DNA of 28,756 bases from the NCBI GenBank assembly GCA_021014945.1, contig MU266629.1, forward strand, positions 1-28,756, written 5' to 3'. The position numbers and the translations under genes are program-made. Below are positions 22,775-28,756 of this stretch, in pieces. How positions within the stretch are numbered: position 1 is the first letter of the stretch; each line of letters starts with the position of its first letter. Source of the DNA: Leucogyrophana mollusca. Taxonomy: Eukaryota > Basidiomycota > Agaricomycetes > Boletales. The notes beneath the pieces are model-generated. The model was not told the DNA's origin. It searched no databases and saw nothing but the letters and a program-made list of their open reading frames with translations.

Positions 22775-24472
22775 ATGTCGAGTGAGTCCGACATTCGCAT
22801 CCATCCATTACATCGATCTTATCCCGTTAATCTCAGTCGGTCTACCGACTGGATCGTCGTGAGTTACATACTCAACCGGCCGCAATTGTTATTGATGATT
22901 TTTCTGGTTGGGTAGCGCCCCGATTTCGTCCGCGTCGGCACCTCCATCCAGTAGTAGCAGCGCCCCACTAAGCTCTACATCTACAGCCCCTTCAACCTCT
23001 TCCGCCCCTTCATCAGCTACTAGTGCGAATACGTCGTCCACTACACCGGCCTCGAGCAGTGCAGTTTCGTCGACATCGACAGCACCATCTTCTACCGCGG
23101 CGTCGACTTCGAGCGTGGTCGTGGGTTCTACAACCGACTCCGCTGGATCCGTCGCACCGTATACGAGTGTTGTATACGCATCGCCTAGCCCGTCTGTTCA
23201 ACCAAATAATGACACCAAGTCGTCGTCGTGCGTGTTTGTTCCTCCCCTTCATATCTCGGCGAATTGTGGCGTCCGATGCTGTATATTTACACGAGACGTG
23301 GAGCCTTGAGCTGACGGGATGCCTTTGAACAGCTTTTTCAGCAATACCGGCGCAGTAGCCGGCGTATTCACGGTCGTGGGACTGGTCGTGGTGGCCATTT
23401 TCATCGCCCTCGTAACTAATGCTGTCCGTCGCCGTCGCGCCAAACGATTCGACAGGGATGTAGCGGAAGCCGCTGCAGAAGCCGCAGCTTCAGCTCGCTC
23501 TCCTTTCGATGATTACGCCTATTCGGGCTCCGGCTCAGGTGCCGGTGGCGGAGGAACATACGCAGGATATTCAGACAACTCCCACGGAACATTCGCCCAA
23601 GCACCCATGTCACTGGCTCACCCCAACGAGAGCTATGGTATGAGCGAGATGTCTCGCTTTGATCCGTACTCTGCTGGTGCTGCTAGCCTCGCTGCCGCTG
23701 GTATGGACAGGTCGCGGGGCAGGACAGAGAGTGAAACCGGTGCACCAGGCATCGCCGGTGTGGGTGCTGGCAACTTGGCCCGTGAACCCAGTCGCCGCTC
23801 GCCATACCATGCGTTTGCGGGCCCTGGCCAACCACAGCCCCAGATGCAGATGCAGGACAACAACTCGGGAAGCCTGAGGTACAGGCGTGGTCCCGGCGGA
23901 ACCAACCAGGACATACTTGAAGCTGCTGGCTTAGCGAGCACTGGCGCCGCCGCTATGGCTGCAAACGGAGCCTATGTTAATCGCCGGCCATCGGAGCACA
24001 CACAGCCCTCGTATCAGAGCTCTGGCAGACGGACATCGCAAGGATATGGCGATGCTTACCCCGCGCAGTTGCAACCTGGATACAAGCCGGACTCCTTCCG
24101 GGGACACGCTCAACCGTCGGTAGACCCGTACGGTGGGTATGCCCCATATCCACAACGCGGTTCCCCGAGCCCAGGGCCGGGGCTACCCAACCCACATGAA
24201 GTTCCGTCCCCGTCCCACTCTCCTCCCGCACACGAGTACATCCCAACTTCGCACGAATCCATTCCACATTCCCCTGCGGCACATGAGTCAGAGGAGGAAT
24301 TCCACGAGGCACCCCCTGGTGTTATTGGACGTGACAATGAGCGACTGAGCTACCAAGATGACGACGACTATGGACAGACAAGCCGAGTGCTCAGGGTATG
24401 TGGATCACTTGCCTCTCGCCTAGGATTCGCGGACTAACGATCTCCCGATAACCATAGGTCGCGAATGAGTAA
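22775..24472 (+). CDS. Ser/Thr-rich single-pass membrane protein
   Basis: Five coding exons (22775-22781, 22837-22858, 22916-23227, 23333-24395, 24458-24472) give 472 aa. Residues 1-113 are almost all Ser, Thr, Ala and Pro, like an O-mannosylated ectodomain of fungal wall-sensor proteins. One transmembrane helix follows at about 121-142 (AGVFTVVGLVVVAIFIALV), then RRRR and a long Gly/Ser/Pro/Gln-rich cytoplasmic tail. The last exon encodes only VANE, completing a RVLRVANE end that looks conserved in related Agaricomycete proteins. No cleavable signal peptide is visible (MSIGLPTGSSAP), so the helix probably acts as signal anchor, or an upstream exon is missing. The second coding exon is a 22-nt microexon. 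Splice sites are strong (GTGAGT, GTGAGT, GTGCGT, GTATGT). Skg6/Mid2-like sensor families are the nearest guess; function is unknown. Confidence 0.88.
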
Positions 24473-25660
24473 CCTACCCGCACCGTGATATCATCATACC
24501 CACCCTCCACCCCGCTACGTCCCGAAACCCAGGTGGTCCTTGTACACACCAGTAAATATCTTGGATTTCTTGATCCTTACGTCACTCTTTTGCTTTAACT
24601 TTTATTCCCTATGTAGTTTGGGTGGTGGAGGCCTTTGTTCGAGTTTCGAGTTTGTGTTTTATGTCTTCACGCTAAACGCTACTAATAATTGATGCGTGCT
24701 TCCCTGCGGCGTTCAAGGTTTTTATCGCGTTGTTTTGTTTGGACTGTTGCTGCCTTACTTCCTCCTGGACATAGTGTATGGACCCTCGTGCAGATACTTA
24801 TGATAACCCTTTTGTCACCCAAAGCCCTTGCACCTTGCAAAACTCGGCGTCCCGTGGGTTTACACAGGCCGGTGGCATATGTAAGATCCATCGCTTTAAA
24901 CTATTGTTGAGAAGGAACGACTGTCTTCCTTCGAATCTTTGGACTGCCTACGGGAGACTAGCCTTAAACTTGCTTTTAGTGCGACCGTGATGCACGACAC
25001 AAACACCACATATGTAAAACTCACGATGAGACCACCGTCGATGCGCAGGGGAGTATTCGCGGGCGATCTTGTAGGAGCTGACGGGGAACTGCGGAGCTAT
25101 CGTCTGGATGCGCAGTGGAGCGCTCCATAATTCGGACAACTTGACGGCTTGGGTCCCTCTTCTGTCCTCGTCATATCTGGGACCCCGATATTCTCCTTCA
25201 GCACTCGCACCTCGCTATAAAGATACTCCCGTGAACCCAGAACAGCTCGCTCTTCCCATCGCAGATTACTTCGCATTGAGTCTGCTCTGCATGCAGGACT
25301 CATTGAACGGTTGGTCCTAGCCCATGCAGTAACCAGTGCAGCGCGGAATGGTTCATTAACGAAGGAACGGAAAGATTCAAGTCGGCGAGCGTTTAAGGAC
25401 AGTAGGGGAGGGACAGTAAAACCCACGTACGCCTCCCACTTTCAAGTACACAACGGACGTGATCATTGTTCACCCTTAGCAACCGTGACGAACTACGGGC
25501 TACTGAAGCGGTGTGGAATGGCTGACTCTTATATAGGGGTCCCGCAATTTCCCGTAGGGAGATCCAGTACTCGAGGGAGGACAACCGTTCCTTTTCAACA
25601 CTGGGGACACCGTGGCCTCGGGGCGTCGGCGTGACTGGGGATTGAACAGGTTTGAACTTG
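24473..25660. other. 3' flank of the membrane-protein gene and gene-poor sequence
   Basis: The first 200 bases are 3'UTR-like (CTTTTGCTTTAACTTTTATTCC). Further on, frames of about 70-110 codons occur on both strands around 25097-25634, for example LAPRYKDTPVNPEQLALPIA on the plus strand near 25230, without a recognisable domain. Confidence 0.4.
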
Positions 25661-25661
25661 T

Positions 25662-26311
25662 CTATCTCGTAATTCCAGCCTGCTTTCGTGCATCATTTTT
25701 GTAGTGACATCTGGAGTTCCTGTCCTGTATGACTACTGTAAGTGCATCTTGCTTTCGGTTGACCTTCCGTCTTGACATGAAGAAACAGTGCTTAATTTTT
25801 GGCAAGGGGTTAGCTTTCCTTCTGGGTTATCACACAAAGTACCCAAGTCTAAACGTCCTAGGTTGATCCGATCTGGGTAATTTCCACAGATTGTTGCAGT
25901 GGTGTACTTCGACGCTCATCAGGACGATGAGTCGCCGTTGGAGTCTTACGACGGCACTCTATTTCGTGGTGCGTTCGACTGTCGCCGCCCGCAACCCCCC
26001 GGCAGGATGGCTGAAGCCGTGGTTATGCCTGGGGTTGTTATTCTGGCCGTTTGGTGATGGGGTGAGTTCAGACATTAATCCTCAGTTTCCATAACTGACT
26101 CTACTGTGGGATCGACAGCGGCATTGTGTCAAGTAAGGCAATGCGGACAACAAATCTCCACTTTGCTTGACATGTACAAGTATTCGTCCTGGACGCATTG
26201 ATCATCATTGCTGGCCCTTGCATAGTTGTCAGCCTTCGTGCCCAAGAGTTAAATGCGCGGGAGGGCACATTTAAGGAGGACTTGAGTCCGATTCAGCCTA
26301 TCCGGCGCTAG
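25662..26311 (+). pseudogene. possible remnant of a multi-spanning membrane protein
   Basis: From 25662 a hydrophobic segment LLSCIIFVVTSGVPVLYDY ends at a good donor, GTAAGT (25738). A 51-nt intron with a TTGAC branch site ends at AAACAG (25788), and the frame continues LLNFWQGVSF. At 25905-26060, in another frame, comes VVYFDAHQDDESPLESYDG. From 26180 to TAG 26311 a further exon-like frame gives VFVLDALIIIAGPCIVVSL followed by a polar tail. The YDY after a hydrophobic helix and the late helix recall Agaricomycete seven-helix proteins (DUF6533-like), but the segments cannot be joined in frame. The gene is therefore either decayed or mis-parsed, and identity is a guess. Confidence 0.25.
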
Positions 26312-28756
26312 GGACCCTCTGTCCCAGTCTGCCGGAGAGGAAGGGCTGGAGTCCGTGGTGAAACACAGTCACAAGTTAGGCCACGGGCGTCGGACTGGCA
26401 TGGAAGCTCAACATCCTGGCTTGTGACCGATTGCTCGTCGCCCCTTCCTTAGATTTTTGACGTTCTAGATAGGCTCTACGCCTCATGTTTATGATCTGCT
26501 TTTATAGGTATTCTTTTGAGCACGCTTGTGTTATTTAATCGCTTGCGGTATTTATCATTTCCTGATATCGAGTTCCCCTCTGAATCACTCTGATAGACGT
26601 GACGTGAAGTGGATATCAACACACCGCATCTCAGCCTATCGACGTTACCAGTAAAACAAAAGAAACATGCTCACAAGTGATCTCGGGTCACTCGCTTCCG
26701 GGTGCGATGTCATTGCCTCTTGGATATGGCGGTATGGACGTGATCGGGGAGGTGTAGTTAGATACTCGTCAATACTCTTTTATACAGGACAAACCCTCCA
26801 AAGGAAGTCGCGAAATCGCTCGAGTTTTGCAGTTGTTGAGCTGCCTTCGCCAACTTTCTTCTGGGAAGGGGCATGGATAGCCATGTGTAGTCGGAAGCCC
26901 CTCAATTTCGTGGGTGTTAGTACCCCAGGCTCCGGACGTCCAAGGCGATGAAGTACAAGGCTATACGCTGTAAGACGTGGCTGAAGAGTTGCCGATGTCG
27001 AAAGCAAGTCGAGTCTGGCAGTTCCAACGCGTATCGGTGTCTATCCAACGTTTGCTGAGCACAGGAGTCGGTGACAAGTCCGCTGGCATTTCAGTAACAC
27101 CGAGTCCTACGTGCAGCGCTCGATAGTGACAGAACCTGCCACTCCTCTTTGTCTAAGTCCCTGATTTCAATCACTGATAACTAACGGTCAGTCGTCGTTT
27201 GTGGATCATCCCAATGGAAAATGACCCCGACGTGACTTGGAATCGTAGATCGCCCACCGCCATAGGGAATCTGAAAGGCTGGGTATCTTCCCTTCGATCA
27301 TTTATGTGGCTGGGGAACATCTCAGGTATCGGTCTGTGCCAGAGCGTGAGTATATGGGCTGGACCGCCTCAGCAAATTTGAATTAATAAGGATTTTATTG
27401 ACTTGACGCACTTTCTCCTGATCTCCCTGACTGCGTATACGACATTGATTAAACCCTGAAAATGTACACATTATCGAGAAGCCACCACGACACCAGTGGT
27501 GAAGGAAGCGACGCCTTGAAGCTGCTGATGCAGCGACCAAGTGATTCCCTCAGTGTGATTCAGATGTCGCCGATGTCAGCACAAACACGCGGGGGGGCGT
27601 GGGCCGCCTAAATGCGCCTGAAATCCGCTAATGCCCTTTGAAGCTGCAGGTGTTGAAAGAGCGTCACACTCGAATCAACCCCAAACGTAAGTCTGGGCTC
27701 GCTCGCCGAAAGTGGCAATCGTAAAAGCCTGGGATCCTGAGTTGGAATTGATACCCTTGAAGATTCGAGCCGCTATCCATGAATGGTTAGGTGGAGACAA
27801 AGATTGCGCAAAACGCAGGCGTGTTGAACAAGGTGCCGGTGTGATTGGTTGTCGACTTGACGCCGGATGGGCTTAGAATAGAGAGATATAAAGGCCACAG
27901 AAATGCTTCAAGAGAAATGACGAACTTGAAATAGAACCGGGAATTACGTCTATTGCTGGAAATAGCACAAGCAAATCGGAAGACTTTGAGCACGCCGATA
28001 GCGGGGCTGAACGGCGGTGGCTCTGCCCAGAACTGTTGTGGGGCTGAGTACGTCGCCGAGTAAAAAGAGGAGGGCTCAAAGCTTACATTATTCTAGCATT
28101 TGAGCTGCGTTTCAAAAGAAGCCGTGACTTCAAAACGCCTGAGCCTTGAGTGGTGGGGCACTTGAATGGAGTGTACGATGGTTGGGTACGCAACCCATAA
28201 GCGTGAAGCCCAGTCGAAGGGGGTTACAATGTATGTGAGTTTGGGCGCCCATACCTTCCCTAAGTGACTCGAGAAGAAACAGGTTTCAATATCGACGGTG
28301 GTCGCCTGGCAGTATCTGCGCAGCTCTTCTGCACTTCTCGTTCACTGGCGAGTTCCTGGTTCCGACTTCAGTCTTCTTGGACGATTGGCACTAAAACCTC
28401 GGCGCCGATATGTAAGCGTATTTTCCGACATTCCGCAGGTGTTTTTTTTTGCTTATATCGTGCTGTTATGTACTGGTAACGCCGGTCAGCAGTGTCACGA
28501 GTACCAAGCATCAGAAACCAGGGCAATTGGCTCTCTAGCCAGCATGTCTGCAAATGTGTCCGTCTTGCTGATAGGCTCAGGCTGTCACTGGGCAATAAAG
28601 AATGTATGATCGTCGGACGCCGACCACGACAGCCTGAGGAAACGAAATCGAAGTTGAACATAGACGCCAGTTTAGGTAAGTCTTGTGGAGCAAACGTTAG
28701 AATAGTGTTACAGTTGAATTGCTCATAATGCATACTGTCGGGACCCCTCCAAACCT
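26312..28756. other. gene-poor right end of the window
   Basis: Positions 26460-26600 are T-rich and could be a 3'UTR. Open frames of 94 codons (26667-26951, +), 60 codons (27199-27381, +), 103 codons (28298-28609, +) and 121 codons (28733-28368, -) were examined; none shows a domain, consistent codon use or a convincing splice pattern. A run of nine T at 28442-28450 sits inside two of them. Nothing here is supported as a gene. Confidence 0.45.

Overview
The window is nuclear DNA of a filamentous fungus, very probably an Agaricomycete (Basidiomycota). Five multi-exon genes have short introns of about 50-130 nt with GT...AG ends and frequent CTRAY-like branch sites. Their families are fungal: an SRPK-type kinase with a DLG motif and a long inter-lobe spacer, the ribosome-assembly factor Rpf2, a two-finger C2H2 regulator carrying the [12 protein letters not shown] block that I recall from Agaricomycete homologues, and a Ser/Thr-rich single-pass membrane protein ending in VANE. 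I cannot name the species. No tRNA, rRNA, CRISPR array or intact transposon was recognised.

Layout. 1-3237 is gene-poor: a possible 3' end of an upstream gene (2-37), a decaying 40-bp tandem repeat (141-340) and a strong 62-nt hairpin (2665-2726). 3238-4905 (+) encodes a 468-aa protein with an ankyrin-like segment, a PPSY motif and a C-terminal CaaX box. Converging on it, 5586-8059 (-) encodes a 744-aa coiled-coil/proline-rich protein in five exons, whose start I place upstream of a hidden first intron. Just upstream of that start, on the same strand, lies a frameshifted gene remnant (8116-8611). 9536-11935 (+) is the SRPK kinase (681 aa, six coding exons plus a 5'UTR intron). 11936-17265 is a 5.3-kb gene-poor block with scattered decayed reading frames. 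17266-19386 (+) is the C2H2 regulator (689 aa). 21196-22389 (+) is RPF2 (339 aa, four exons). 22775-24472 (+) is the membrane protein (472 aa, five coding exons including a 22-nt microexon). 24473-28756 is a second gene-poor block with a possible remnant of a multi-spanning membrane protein.

The genes look like an ordinary eukaryotic neighbourhood, not a cluster with a shared pathway. The strongest candidate for something new lies inside the C2H2 gene: from about 18,011 to 19,378 the +1 frame is also open for 456 codons. Exactly there, codon use in the zinc-finger frame changes abruptly: A-ending codons go from about 5% to about 40% by hand count, while the +1 frame shows about 11%. This may be a long dual-coding region, or a frameshift at the C6 run at 18108-18113.
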